From an uncultured Nitrospira sp. (lineage in GTDB: Bacteria; Nitrospirota; Nitrospiria; Nitrospirales; Nitrospiraceae), in assembly GCA_902500745.1 (NCBI GenBank), contig CABVRS010000013.1:1-39895 (forward strand): a stretch of DNA of 39,895 nt, in the 5' to 3' direction. The stretch's first letter is position 1. Every line of letters starts with the position of its first letter. Shown piece by piece: positions 1 through 8,146 of this stretch. The translations under genes and the position numbers were made by a program. Under the pieces are notes generated by a model. It saw only the letters and a program-made list of their open reading frames with translations, searched no databases and was not told the origin of the DNA.

Positions 1-229
1 TACCGATGAGATTGGCCAGGACATCCCCAATCCCAGGAATGAGTCCAAGCAACGGGTCCAACCCGATATACCAGGACGTCCCAGGAATCCGGATCGTCGT
101 ATCCATCACCTTGGCAAGAATATCCGCGATCGCGAGCAGGTGCTCACGCGCCTGATCACGCGGCAAGACCTCGATTGTTGGTTTCAATTCTTTTTCATGG
201 GCCGAACTAAACTCTGAACGGGGATTCAT
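1..229 (-). CDS. DUF4112 family protein, C-terminus cut by window edge
   Basis: This gene starts at 229 and reads leftward off the window, so only about 76 N-terminal residues are visible. After a charged leader of about 30 residues comes the stretch DPLLGLIPGIGDVLANL, the hallmark of DUF4112 (PF13430), a family of small probable membrane proteins of unknown function. The start is supported by GGAG seven bases before the ATG. No upstream partner is visible, since the next gene on this strand lies about 180 bases away. The identification rests on one motif, but that motif is distinctive. Confidence 0.75.
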   Translation of the reverse strand, partial: MNPRSEFSSAHEKELKPTIEVLPRDQAREHLLAIADILAKVMDTTIRIPGTSWYIGLDPLLGLIPGIGDVLANLIG

Positions 230-412
230 CACATCTCCACAATGTTCACCATAGTTCAGAGAGCAGAATAACGGCGGTAGCACAGAAAGTCAGCTGGCGG
301 GGGAAAGGGTGGCTCTCAAATCTCACAGTTCACAAACATTATGGCCATTAATGGTTCCTTGAATCTCCTTATCAATTGAAATAGAGAAGACGTCTGGCCT
401 ACAGAATAAAGT

Positions 413-835
413 TCAAGCTTGGGCATGCGGCGAAGCCGCGTTGTCTCCAGCAGGTCGTTGGCCGTCTGTGCTCCGATGCCTCACTGAACAGTAAACTAAC
501 CCGCCCAGACAAACAATATACGCCCCAAACAGGCCAATACCAGGCTGAATCGGAGTGGCCACCATGATGAAAAATAGCGTTGTTAGCCCTGTAATTTTCG
601 CCACAGTTAGTGGGGGGCTGTACCAGCCTAGGACTGCGAATAGCGGCCATGCGACCAGCCCGGAAATGCCAGCCACAAATAACATGACCGGAAACACGAC
701 TGGGTCTTGGAACGGTGTCTGGCCGTAGGCCAAATCTGTTTTTGGAAGTGTATACGTCATGACAACCACATATGTAATAGCAAACGCAAAAGACAGTCCC
801 ATGCTGATTCCAAGATAGGTCAGGGTCTTCTTCAT
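413..835 (-). CDS. Small four-helix membrane protein, function unknown
   Basis: This 140-residue protein has about four hydrophobic segments (residues 5-27, 47-70, 80-95 and 98-117), then a polar tail rich in Arg, Ala and His. It begins with a positively charged MKK and has no cysteine or catalytic motif I recognise. The ribosome-binding site is weak. The coding strand is chosen because the opposite-frame reading (399-650) is shorter and looks random. Neighbours give no functional hint: the gene stands alone between a DUF4112 gene on the same strand and a gene-poor region. It may be a lineage-specific inner-membrane protein. Confidence 0.6.
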   Translation of the reverse strand: MKKTLTYLGISMGLSFAFAITYVVVMTYTLPKTDLAYGQTPFQDPVVFPVMLFVAGISGLVAWPLFAVLGWYSPPLTVAKITGLTTLFFIMVATPIQPGIGLFGAYIVCLGGLVYCSVRHRSTDGQRPAGDNAASPHAQA

Positions 836-1051
836 GAATTCATGCTGAAGTATTGGGATCTGACATAACTATTGAATTCATACGATGCCCAACCTACAAG
901 ACAAGCTGGCACCTTGTAGTGCCACTGCAATCCAAACAAGAAGGTCTATTAGCAGAAACGGACGCGCTATCCTAGCATCAACCACCAGACCGACCTGAAA
1001 CCAATTCATACCACCAAATCTAGCTCCGTAAAATGAATCTACACTCATAAA

Positions 1052-1160
1052 GGGACTGTTGAATAATTTGGTTTTTTGTGAAAACTGAAATCGCAACCCA
1101 TTATCTTAGGGCAGTGCCGATTTCAAAAGACCTCCATTTTGTCAATTATTCAACAGTCCC
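1052..1160. mobile_element. MITE-like palindromic element, 109 bp, with 5-bp target duplication
   Basis: The element begins with GGGACTGTTGAATAATT (1052-1068) and ends with its exact reverse complement (1144-1160), giving 17-bp perfect terminal inverted repeats. A second inverted pair, TGAAATCG (1086-1093) and CGATTTCA (1118-1125), lies inside, so the whole element can fold as one long imperfect hairpin. ATAAA flanks it directly on both sides (1047-1051 and 1161-1165), as expected for a target-site duplication. It contains no reading frame for a transposase, so it would need one supplied in trans. The transposase family cannot be assigned from the ends alone. A simple hairpin unrelated to transposition is possible but would not explain the flanking repeats. 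Confidence 0.7.
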
Positions 1161-1373
1161 ATAAAGAATGAGCCCTCAAACCGCGAATGCTCTTAAGTCA
1201 CATAACTTGCGTCGGGTCCTGTGATCACACATTTGCTATTTGGCATCTGTCTGGGGCGAGCGAGGTGTGAATATCGCAACAGACCAATAACCTCGATCGA
1301 ATCGTATATCTCATGCATAAAGCAGACAACGAATTACTGAATTCACCTCTTTTTTCCCTTTGCACCTCTCCGC

Positions 1374-1379
1374 TATAAT
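1374..1379 (+). promoter_or_regulatory. Probable -10 box (TATAAT) of the 1403 gene
   Basis: A perfect TATAAT lies 23 bases before the start codon at 1403. The matching -35 region is poor (TTTTTC at 1351-1356, 17 bp upstream), so activation by a regulator is possible. The implied leader is about 16-18 nt and contains the AGGAGA ribosome-binding site. Confidence 0.4.
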
Positions 1380-1402
1380 CCTCGATTGCTAAGAGGAGAG
1401 TC

Positions 1403-2239
1403 ATGAGTACTGCCACGACTGAATACAAAGAACGTCTTCGTCAGCTGGCGGAGCTAATGCTCGCCGTATCGGGCGAGTCGGTCACGATGATGAAGCGCAA
1501 TGCCCCTGAGCAAGCGCTGAAACTCAAGCGCCAGGATGAATGGGGCATCTACCTCGAATTCCTCAAGATCATGTTTAACCTCACAGACCGGCTCGTAGCC
1601 CTACACATCCCATTAAAGGATCAGATGGAATTCATGAACGGGCTGGAAGACGCCGTGACGCAACAGTTGAAGCACGCCCTGGAACCGGCCTTCGGAAATC
1701 ATGCGGATCAGATGGAAATCGTGATGACGATCGGCACGACCGTGGCGGACAGTCGGCAGACCTATGAGCACTACAAGTTCCTGATCTCCGAAGACTCCAA
1801 AACCAAGAACGAGATGTTCCGCGAGTTCGGTGAGAAAGTGGCCGACGCGCTTGGCGCGCCGGGCAATGCACAGCTCAGCTCGGCCGCGACACTCTGCGCC
1901 AGCGCGGTGATTCCCGCGCTCAGTTCGGTGCTGCAAGGGCACGCCCCACCCTCACAGGATGTGTCGCAGACTGTACCTAGCGCCGTCGGAAGCGCCGCCG
2001 AACACACCAACATGACCGGCCAGGAGATCAAGCTCATCAGCTTGATGTCGAGCGTATTGGGCGAAGAAGTCGAAACCCGGTGGGGACTGCACCCACGGTT
2101 CCGCGAAGATCTCACGCCGTCCGAACTGCAGCAACTCACGAAATTGCTCAACCAGGTCGCAAAAATCCTTGGCGAACGGTACGCGGCCGTGGCATTCTCC
2201 AAAGAATGGGCCTCATGGCATAAGGCCGGGCACGCCTGA
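1403..2239 (+). CDS. Conserved-looking hypothetical protein, 278 aa
   Basis: I do not recognise this family. The protein is soluble and mostly helical by composition, without signal peptide or membrane segment. Residues 1-150 are rich in Glu, Lys, Leu and Met, followed by a small-residue-rich segment (about 152-205, with Ala, Ser, Pro and Gln) that looks like a flexible linker. A second helical part ends the protein (about 206-278). The start is well supported by AGGAGA just upstream and a TATAAT box. The glycogen phosphorylase gene follows 63 bases later on the same strand, so co-transcription is possible, but nothing in the protein points to glycogen metabolism. Confidence 0.7.
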   Translation: MSTATTEYKERLRQLAELMLAVSGESVTMMKRNAPEQALKLKRQDEWGIYLEFLKIMFNLTDRLVALHIPLKDQMEFMNGLEDAVTQQLKHALEPAFGNHADQMEIVMTIGTTVADSRQTYEHYKFLISEDSKTKNEMFREFGEKVADALGAPGNAQLSSAATLCASAVIPALSSVLQGHAPPSQDVSQTVPSAVGSAAEHTNMTGQEIKLISLMSSVLGEEVETRWGLHPRFREDLTPSELQQLTKLLNQVAKILGERYAAVAFSKEWASWHKAGHA

Positions 2240-2302
2240 TCCCACCAGTGATCGCCCGTCATTGCCGATATTCGATTCTTGATCTTGACCAAAGGAGTGC
2301 TT

Positions 2303-4453
2303 GTGGATTCTCCCAATGGCAGACATAGTTCTCTCTCCCAGAATCTGAGTCGTCTACCCGAACTTGCACAGAATTTGTGGTGGAGCTGGACGCTGGAAGC
2401 TCGCCAGCTGTTTGAAACCATCGATCCGACTCTCTGGTTTCTCACACACCACAACCCGGTGAAGCTCCTGGCCGATGTGAAATCAGACCGTTTGACGCGC
2501 TTGGCCGAGGACCCCTCGTTTCTCCGTCAGTACTCAGCGGTGTTTCGGATGTTCGACGAATATCTGAGCAATAAGAAGAGCTGGGCCGGGACGCACCAGG
2601 CCGATCTGACGAAAACAACGATCGCTTACTTCTCGGCGGAGTTCGGGCTACATGCCTCCGTGCCGATTTATAGCGGCGGCCTCGGCATCTTGGCCGGAGA
2701 CCACTGTAAAGAGGCGAGCGATCTCGGACTCCCGCTCGTCGGAATCGGGTTCATGTACCCGCAAGGATATTTCCGCCAGCGCATCACACCCGAGGGATGG
2801 CAAGAAGCCGCCTATGCCCCGTTTAATCGCGACGAGTCTCCGGTCAATTTGGCCCGGACTCCATCGGGGGAACCGTACCGATTCGTCGTCGACATGGGCG
2901 GTCGTCGTGTGACCGCGGCGGTCTGGAAAGTGCTGGTGGGGCGTATCCCGCTGTATCTGATCGATACGGATGTGCCGGAAAACAGCCCGGAGGACCGCGC
3001 CCTCTCCGCCCGGTTGTACGGCGGCGATCAGGAAATGCGGCTTTGTCAGGAAATCTTGTTGGGGATCGGCGGCGTGCGCATGCTGCGATCGCTCGGCATT
3101 TCGCCATCGGTGTGGCACGCCAATGAAGGACATTCCGCGTTCCTGACCTTGGAACGGGTGCGAGAATATGTTCACAAGGGCTCGTCTCACGCGGAAGCCA
3201 GCGAGCTTGTCCGCCAAAGCACGGTGTTCACCACGCACACTCCTGTGCCGGCCGGACACGATGTGTTCCCGCACCATCTGATGGATCGGTACTTTGCCGG
3301 GTATTGGGAACAACTCGGGCTCTCACGCGACGAGTTTCTCCGTCTCGGCGAGACTCCCGAATCAGGCGGACATGGTTTCAATATGACGGCGCTCGTCATG
3401 CGCCTCTCGGCCCATGTCAACGGCGTCAGCCGCGAGCATGGCCGTGTATCACGAGAAATGTGGCAACACTTTTGGCCGGGATTGCCGACCGATCAAATCC
3501 CGATCCGGAGTGTGACCAACGGCATTCATGTGCCGACATGGATCTCACCGGAACTTCACCACTTGTACGGCAAGACCTTGAGCCCAACCTGGACCCAGAC
3601 CTGCGACGATCCAGCCATGTGGCAGCGCGTGATGGATGTGCCCGACCATGAGCTGTGGGCGGTTCGACAGGCGATGAAGCGGAAACTGATGGGCTTCATC
3701 CGTGAACGCGCCAGAAACGGGTGGATGCACGGACATCTCCAACCATCGCAAGTCCTCACTCGTGGAACGCTCTTGGACCCCGAAGCGTTGACGATCGGGT
3801 TCGCCCGACGGTTCGCAACGTACAAACGGGCCACCTTGCTCTTTCGAGATTTGGAACGATTGAAAGCGCTGCTCCAGGACCGTTGGCGACCGGTTCAGCT
3901 CGTGTTTGCCGGCAAAGCCCATCCGGCCGATGAGCCGGGTCGGTACTTCATTCACGAAGTGCTGAATTTCTGCCATGACCATAAACTGGGAGGCCGTATC
4001 GCGTTCCTTGAAGATTACGAGATGCATATGGCGAAGTATCTTGTCCAAGGTGTCGACATTTGGTTGAACACCCCTCGCTTCCCCATGGAGGCCAGCGGCA
4101 CCAGCGGGATGAAAGCCGCACTGAACGGCGTGCTGAATCTGAGCGTTCTCGATGGATGGTGGGTCGAGGGCTACAATGGAGCCAATGGGTGGGGAATACA
4201 GCCGTTAAGTGAGCCCGCTGACGCGCAGGCTCAAGATCATCATGACGCGGAGCAACTCTATCGCCTCTTGGAACAAGAGGTGGTCCCGTTATTCTACCAG
4301 CGCGATCGAGACGATATTCCCCGAGGTTGGCTCCAAATGGTCAAAGAATGTATACGCACCGTCCCGCCTCAGTTTTGTACGACGCGCATGCTCAAGGATT
4401 ATGTCAGTCTGATGTACCATCCTGCGACGGTGCGTCTGCCGACGCAATGGTAG
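2303..4453 (+). CDS. glgP: Alpha-glucan (glycogen) phosphorylase, GT35
   Basis: The enzyme releases glucose-1-phosphate from the ends of glycogen or maltodextrin using phosphate and pyridoxal phosphate (EC 2.4.1.1). The sequence has the family core: YFSAEFGLH near residue 107, WHANEGHSAF in the N-terminal half, and the cofactor motif EASGTSGMKAALNG, in which Lys604 should bind PLP. At about 716 residues it matches the shorter bacterial/archaeal type with an N-terminal NLWWSWT segment (DUF3417-like), not the roughly 800-residue E. coli MalP/GlgP type. I chose GTG at 2303 because AAAGGAG ends five bases before it; an in-frame TTG at 2279 would add eight residues but lacks such a site. No other glycogen gene is adjacent. 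Confidence 0.93.
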   Translation: MDSPNGRHSSLSQNLSRLPELAQNLWWSWTLEARQLFETIDPTLWFLTHHNPVKLLADVKSDRLTRLAEDPSFLRQYSAVFRMFDEYLSNKKSWAGTHQADLTKTTIAYFSAEFGLHASVPIYSGGLGILAGDHCKEASDLGLPLVGIGFMYPQGYFRQRITPEGWQEAAYAPFNRDESPVNLARTPSGEPYRFVVDMGGRRVTAAVWKVLVGRIPLYLIDTDVPENSPEDRALSARLYGGDQEMRLCQEILLGIGGVRMLRSLGISPSVWHANEGHSAFLTLERVREYVHKGSSHAEASELVRQSTVFTTHTPVPAGHDVFPHHLMDRYFAGYWEQLGLSRDEFLRLGETPESGGHGFNMTALVMRLSAHVNGVSREHGRVSREMWQHFWPGLPTDQIPIRSVTNGIHVPTWISPELHHLYGKTLSPTWTQTCDDPAMWQRVMDVPDHELWAVRQAMKRKLMGFIRERARNGWMHGHLQPSQVLTRGTLLDPEALTIGFARRFATYKRATLLFRDLERLKALLQDRWRPVQLVFAGKAHPADEPGRYFIHEVLNFCHDHKLGGRIAFLEDYEMHMAKYLVQGVDIWLNTPRFPMEASGTSGMKAALNGVLNLSVLDGWWVEGYNGANGWGIQPLSEPADAQAQDHHDAEQLYRLLEQEVVPLFYQRDRDDIPRGWLQMVKECIRTVPPQFCTTRMLKDYVSLMYHPATVRLPTQW

Positions 4454-4506
4454 TGCGGTTCAACAGGACGAATCGACATCTCCTGTCGTATCGACGGCAG
4501 AACAGA

Positions 4507-5856
4507 ATGTCCACGGTGATCATATGGGGCGCGCTTGTGCTGAGCCTTTTCACCGAGCTCACGTTTGCCGCATCCAGAAGCTCTTCCGCAACCGTCGAGT
4601 CGAAAGCTGCAGCCCTGTTCAAGGCCGGTGACTATCCGGCGGTGGCGACCCTATTCAAAACACTGCCACCCGATGCGACCCCGTCAAAAACTCTGCTTCG
4701 TCTGGCTTTGCTGAGCTACGTCCGGCTCGGACGAACAGACGAGGCCCTCACGATTTACACCAAGCTGCACCAGCCCGGAGTATCACACGATTACTCGCTT
4801 CTCCGCCCACTGGCCCTCGGTATGATCACTGGCCATGTCCGAGACCGCCACGAACATGTTCGCATAGCCGCCTACTCGGCGCTTTCAGAATTGGGCCTTC
4901 CGGAGACCGCCGCGCTATTGGAAGATGGGTTGCTGGATCCCTCGGTCGTCGTACGCGCGCGCGCCGCGGAAGCGATCGGGAAAGCCGGACTCGCGGCGAA
5001 ATCCGGAGCGTTGCGCCGTGCCCTCCGAGATGAGATGCCGACAGTCCGCATTGCCGCCATGACCGCGTTGGGTGACGCGAATGCGAGCGATATTCGGCAA
5101 CAACTGCTCGACGTCGCCCGCACCGAAGACGGACCTGAAGCCGTCTTTGCAGACGCCGCGTTGGTCAACCTGGGGCTTTCCGAGAAGCTGGATACCATTA
5201 AAAGCGCGGCGACCTTACCGGATGCCGAATCGAGAATGGCGGCGTTGGGTGCGTTGGGACGCCTCAAGCACTCAGGAAGTCTGGCAGTCCTCTCGCAAGC
5301 GGTGTATGATCCGGATCCATCGGTGCGCGCCTTCGCCGCTGGAGCACTGGGCGAATTCGGTTCCCCAGGCGGCGTGGCTCCCTTGACGCATGCCATCGGA
5401 GATGAAGTCGGAATGGTTCGTGGCGTCGCCGCGACAAGTTTAGGCAGACTCGGCATCAAGGAGAATCGGCCCCTCCTCCTGGCGCTCACCAGAGACCCGA
5501 ATCCTCATGTTCGCGCCAGCGCCGCCGAGGGGTTACTCCGCCTTGGAGACACTTCGGCCATGGCTCTTGCGAGCGATCTGGCACGACATCCGGATCCGTC
5601 CATTCGTAGTGCAGCCGCGCAAGCCCTGAGCGCATCGTCCGACGAACAGGCACTGACGCTCCTGCACACGCTCATCCAAGACCAACAACCCCTCCCTCGA
5701 TTGATGGCCGCCAAGGCGTTGCGAAAGAGTCGTGCCGAGGCCGTCCCGATACTGGTCAAAGGCTTACACGACTCTGATGAAGCGGTGCGCATCGCGTCCG
5801 CGCATAGCCTGCTCCATCAGATTACTCAACAGAGCTCAGGCAAACGTCGCCGCTAA
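4507..5856 (+). CDS. Secreted HEAT-repeat protein
   Basis: From ATG 4507 the protein has 449 residues. It begins with a probable Sec signal (VIIWGALVLSLFTELTFAA). Next is a segment of about 90 residues with TPR-like character (AAALFKAGDYPAVATLF), then about ten HEAT/PBS-lyase-type repeats of roughly 31 residues. Each carries the pattern D-P-x-V-R-x-x-A-A-x-A-L-G. Such proteins are periplasmic or outer-membrane-associated scaffolds; no catalytic residues are expected. Upstream in-frame ATGs at 4447 and 4327 exist, but the latter overlaps glgP by 127 bp, and only 4507 puts the signal peptide at the N-terminus. The ribosome-binding site is weak for all of them. The next gene follows after 12 bp, so they are probably co-transcribed. 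Confidence 0.8.
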   Translation: MSTVIIWGALVLSLFTELTFAASRSSSATVESKAAALFKAGDYPAVATLFKTLPPDATPSKTLLRLALLSYVRLGRTDEALTIYTKLHQPGVSHDYSLLRPLALGMITGHVRDRHEHVRIAAYSALSELGLPETAALLEDGLLDPSVVVRARAAEAIGKAGLAAKSGALRRALRDEMPTVRIAAMTALGDANASDIRQQLLDVARTEDGPEAVFADAALVNLGLSEKLDTIKSAATLPDAESRMAALGALGRLKHSGSLAVLSQAVYDPDPSVRAFAAGALGEFGSPGGVAPLTHAIGDEVGMVRGVAATSLGRLGIKENRPLLLALTRDPNPHVRASAAEGLLRLGDTSAMALASDLARHPDPSIRSAAAQALSASSDEQALTLLHTLIQDQQPLPRLMAAKALRKSRAEAVPILVKGLHDSDEAVRIASAHSLLHQITQQSSGKRRR

Positions 5857-5868
5857 CGAAGGACCGTC

Positions 5869-6324
5869 ATGCTAAAATTTTTCGGGGTACTCGTGCTACT
5901 CGTCGGCGCATTCGGAGCTGGCTATTATTTAGGGCAACGGCCTGTCGGCACGCTCCAGCAAACCATCGCTGAACTGCAACAGTCGTTGAAGGATGTATCC
6001 AGAAATGTGTTGGATACCACGCTCGGGATCGAGCGTGACCTCCGCCGTCGTCAAGGGCTCGTGGAGGCCAAGTCCCGTGTGGTGCAGACCAAAGCCCACA
6101 TGGTTGACCGAAATTACGGCGGCGCGGCCAAGGAGTTAACCGAAGCCATCGATGCGGTGGAAACCATCCTCAAGGGAGCTAAAGTCGACCCCATGACCAA
6201 TGCCCTACGCGATCTCTCTGGGTCACTGAACGAGGTGAAACTAGAACTGGCGATGGGGAAACCGGTCACGTTGAAGAAGTTGGACGAGTTGCAGTTGAGG
6301 ATGGATCAGCTACTGAGCAAGTAA
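5869..6324 (+). CDS. Membrane-anchored coiled-coil protein, 151 aa
   Basis: One N-terminal hydrophobic helix (residues 4-22, FFGVLVLLVGAFGAGYYLG) acts as an anchor. It is followed by a long helical, heptad-like region rich in Gln, Glu, Leu, Lys and Arg up to the C-terminus. No enzyme motif is visible. AAGGA lies a few bases before the ATG. It follows the secreted HEAT-repeat gene by 12 bp, which suggests one transcript and perhaps a shared envelope-associated complex; that link is inference. Its stop codon is separated from the stop of the convergent gene by a single base. Confidence 0.7.
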   Translation: MLKFFGVLVLLVGAFGAGYYLGQRPVGTLQQTIAELQQSLKDVSRNVLDTTLGIERDLRRRQGLVEAKSRVVQTKAHMVDRNYGGAAKELTEAIDAVETILKGAKVDPMTNALRDLSGSLNEVKLELAMGKPVTLKKLDELQLRMDQLLSK

Positions 6325-6325
6325 T

Positions 6326-7147
6326 TCAGGCGTTGGTTGGTTGAGAAAGAGACGGCTTCTTCCACTTCGCAAGAATGCGCTCGATGCGCATCTTGACCAC
6401 CATGTCAGGGTCCTTGAGCAATGGCTTGATAGCCTCACGCCCCCGTTCGTCTCCGATCGATTCCAAGGCAGCAGCCGCCGTCAACCGGGTGTACCAGTCG
6501 CTATCGCCGAGCATGTCGATGAGCGGCGTGATGGCGTCGCTACTTTTGATCCGGCCTAAGGCCCGCACCGCGCTCTTGCGGACATTTTCATCCTTGTCGC
6601 GAAGCGCTCCGATCAACTTCTCGACGGCAGGCTCACCAAGCTCCACTAACGCATCAATGGCATCATCTTTAAATTCGTCATTCCGAAGTTGGAGCATCAA
6701 GGGATCGAGCACCCGTTCATCGCGAATTTTCCCGAGGGCCAAAATGGCGTATTTGCGCACTTCCCAGTCGCGGAGCAGTTTAAGCAGCATCGCGACGGCG
6801 GGAGAGCCCACCTGCCCCATCGCGTCAATCGCCACTTCTCGAACCTGCCAATCCCCGTCGCGCAAGGCGCGGGCCAACGGCTCCACGCACCGCTCATCAC
6901 CCATTTCACCAAGCGTGATGACGGCCTCTCGACGGATGACCCAATCCGGATCATTGAGGAGATCGATTTGGATATCGATCTCATCTTTGATCTGTTCTTC
7001 CTCGAGCGCCACCGCCTCTTGACCAACAGCCACTGATCCCGTTTCAGCCTGCGTCGGATCAGTCGCGACGTCATCTACTGAACGATCACTGGCGTGATGA
7101 CCGAGCGGGTTCGTACCCGGCGATGGAAATTTGGGTTCTTGCTCCAT
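6326..7147 (-). CDS. Cytoplasmic HEAT-repeat protein
   Basis: This 273-residue protein has a disordered acidic N-terminus (about 60 residues rich in Glu, Asp, Gln and Pro). It then has about six HEAT/PBS-lyase-type repeats with the pattern DPDWVIRREAVITLGEMGDE, repeated about every 31 residues. The repeats resemble those of bilin-lyase-like and condensin-like scaffolds and indicate protein-protein binding, not catalysis. There is no signal peptide, unlike the other HEAT protein at 4507. The gene is convergent with the coiled-coil gene, with one base between the stop codons. The ribosome-binding site before ATG 7147 is weak. Confidence 0.8.
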   Translation of the reverse strand: MEQEPKFPSPGTNPLGHHASDRSVDDVATDPTQAETGSVAVGQEAVALEEEQIKDEIDIQIDLLNDPDWVIRREAVITLGEMGDERCVEPLARALRDGDWQVREVAIDAMGQVGSPAVAMLLKLLRDWEVRKYAILALGKIRDERVLDPLMLQLRNDEFKDDAIDALVELGEPAVEKLIGALRDKDENVRKSAVRALGRIKSSDAITPLIDMLGDSDWYTRLTAAAALESIGDERGREAIKPLLKDPDMVVKMRIERILAKWKKPSLSQPTNA

Positions 7148-7183
7148 AAAGGAATACCAGGCGAGAATACCGGAATGAACTCC

Positions 7184-7393
7184 TTAACTCGATGCCGTGG
7201 CAGCCACCTTGCTTCCAGCGGCTTGTTTTTTCCGCTGCGCCAAAGCCCGTCGCTTGCGCTGCTCCCGTTTCAATCGCTTTTTGAGAGACCTGAACGCACT
7301 GTCTCCTTTTGGATTATCGTGGCTGGCGCGCTTCGCAACAACCTTCTTCTTGAGTTTTACTTCTTCCGGCTCTGCTGCCTGCTTTTTGGCCAT
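7184..7393 (-). CDS. Small highly basic protein, 69 aa
   Basis: The product is only 69 residues, with more than a quarter Lys and Arg, including the run LKKRLKREQRKRR, and an Ala/Ser tail. It has no hydrophobic segment, so a nucleic-acid- or ribosome-binding role is plausible, but I recognise no family. Support for a real gene is good: GGGAGG precedes the ATG with nine bases of spacing, and a TTGACA-type promoter lies further upstream. The HEAT-repeat gene follows 36 bp downstream on the same strand and may share the transcript. Confidence 0.6.
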   Translation of the reverse strand: MAKKQAAEPEEVKLKKKVVAKRASHDNPKGDSAFRSLKKRLKREQRKRRALAQRKKQAAGSKVAATASS

Positions 7394-7455
7394 CGATCTA
7401 AGCCTCCCGTTCGATCACTCAGGACCTGTTAGTTTCAATAAGAAGAGAGCAGGCA

Positions 7456-7485
7456 GTCTAGTGGAGACCTCTGCACACTGTCAAC
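7456..7485 (-). promoter_or_regulatory. Candidate sigma-70-type promoter for the small basic protein
   Basis: On the minus strand a perfect TTGACA (7485-7480) is followed after 18 bases by TAGACT (7461-7456). Transcription would start near 7449 and leave a leader of about 55 nt containing the GGGAGG site. The -10 box matches four of six consensus positions. Confidence 0.4.
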
Positions 7486-7510
7486 CTGGAGAAGATGAAC
7501 GTGAGTGCGA

Positions 7511-8146
7511 TTAGGCAAGCACGAGCGTGGCCACCGAAGATCCTACCCAATGATCGGCGGAGAGCATCGCCAGAGCCCAACGATTTCGCCGTGCGATCCA
7601 GAGGTCGCCCTGCATCGTTCGAGTATGAGCAGCCATCCCGGATGAAGTCCGGTCAGGCAGAGGTTGAGCATCGGCAAGAGCCGACGCCACTTGCCCGGTG
7701 AATGTTTCTGAAAGCCACGCGAGGTCCGGGCGGCGCTCGCCGACAATCTCAACTTGCACGTATGCTAATCCCTTGTGCTCCATGCCCAATTGCAACGCCG
7801 CACGACGCGAAAGATCGAGGATTCGCCCTTTCTCATAAGGACCTCGATCCGTAATCCGCACATGGAGATGTCTACCGTTGTTCAGATTGATGACACGGAC
7901 TATGCTCCCTAGCGGCATGGTTCGATGGGCTGCGGTCAACGCTTCCATATCGAACAACTCACCGTTCGCCGCCTTCCTGCCGTGGAACTGCTCGCCATAC
8001 CAGGACGCCACTCCTCGATCCTTGATACCGACATCGAGTTGCACATCTCCTTTAGGAACCCACGAGCAGGCCCCTAACGAGAGGCAAAAAATAAGGGCGA
8101 GAGAACCTGAGGATGAGCGCCGATTGTACTGAGAGTAGGTGTCCAT
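7511..8146 (-). CDS. rlpA: RlpA-like septal-ring lipoprotein (DPBB domain)
   Basis: RlpA proteins are outer-membrane lipoproteins with a double-psi beta-barrel; in Pseudomonas RlpA cleaves denuded glycan strands at the division septum. This 211-residue protein has a signal peptide ending in the lipobox LGAC (Cys27). The DPBB domain follows: GVASWYGEQFHGRKAANGE, then AAHRTMPLGS and VRITDRGPY, which hold the conserved His and Asp of the active cleft. There is no C-terminal SPOR domain; the last 70 residues are unrelated. I chose ATG 8146 because it opens the signal peptide and GGGAGG precedes it. A longer frame up to 8623 lacks any protein-like sequence. Confidence 0.85.
   Translation of the reverse strand: MDTYSQYNRRSSSGSLALIFCLSLGACSWVPKGDVQLDVGIKDRGVASWYGEQFHGRKAANGELFDMEALTAAHRTMPLGSIVRVINLNNGRHLHVRITDRGPYEKGRILDLSRRAALQLGMEHKGLAYVQVEIVGERRPDLAWLSETFTGQVASALADAQPLPDRTSSGMAAHTRTMQGDLWIARRNRWALAMLSADHWVGSSVATLVLA

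Larger units (their letters stand above)
836..1402. other. 567-bp stretch without a convincing gene
   Basis: No open frame here has both a ribosome-binding site and protein-like composition. Short minus-strand frames (878-1096 and 1225-1428) look like chance. The stretch contains the palindromic MITE-like element at 1052-1160 and, at its right end, the probable promoter of the 1403 gene. The remainder shows nothing I can name. Confidence 0.6.

Noticed and set aside
878..1096. Short minus-strand frame overlapping the palindromic element
   Set aside because: Its codons run into the inverted repeat, and it lacks a ribosome-binding site and protein-like composition.
1220..1229. TGTGATCACA palindrome as a CRP-type site
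   Set aside because: The half-sites are adjacent, without the six-base spacer of CRP sites, so it is only a short palindrome.
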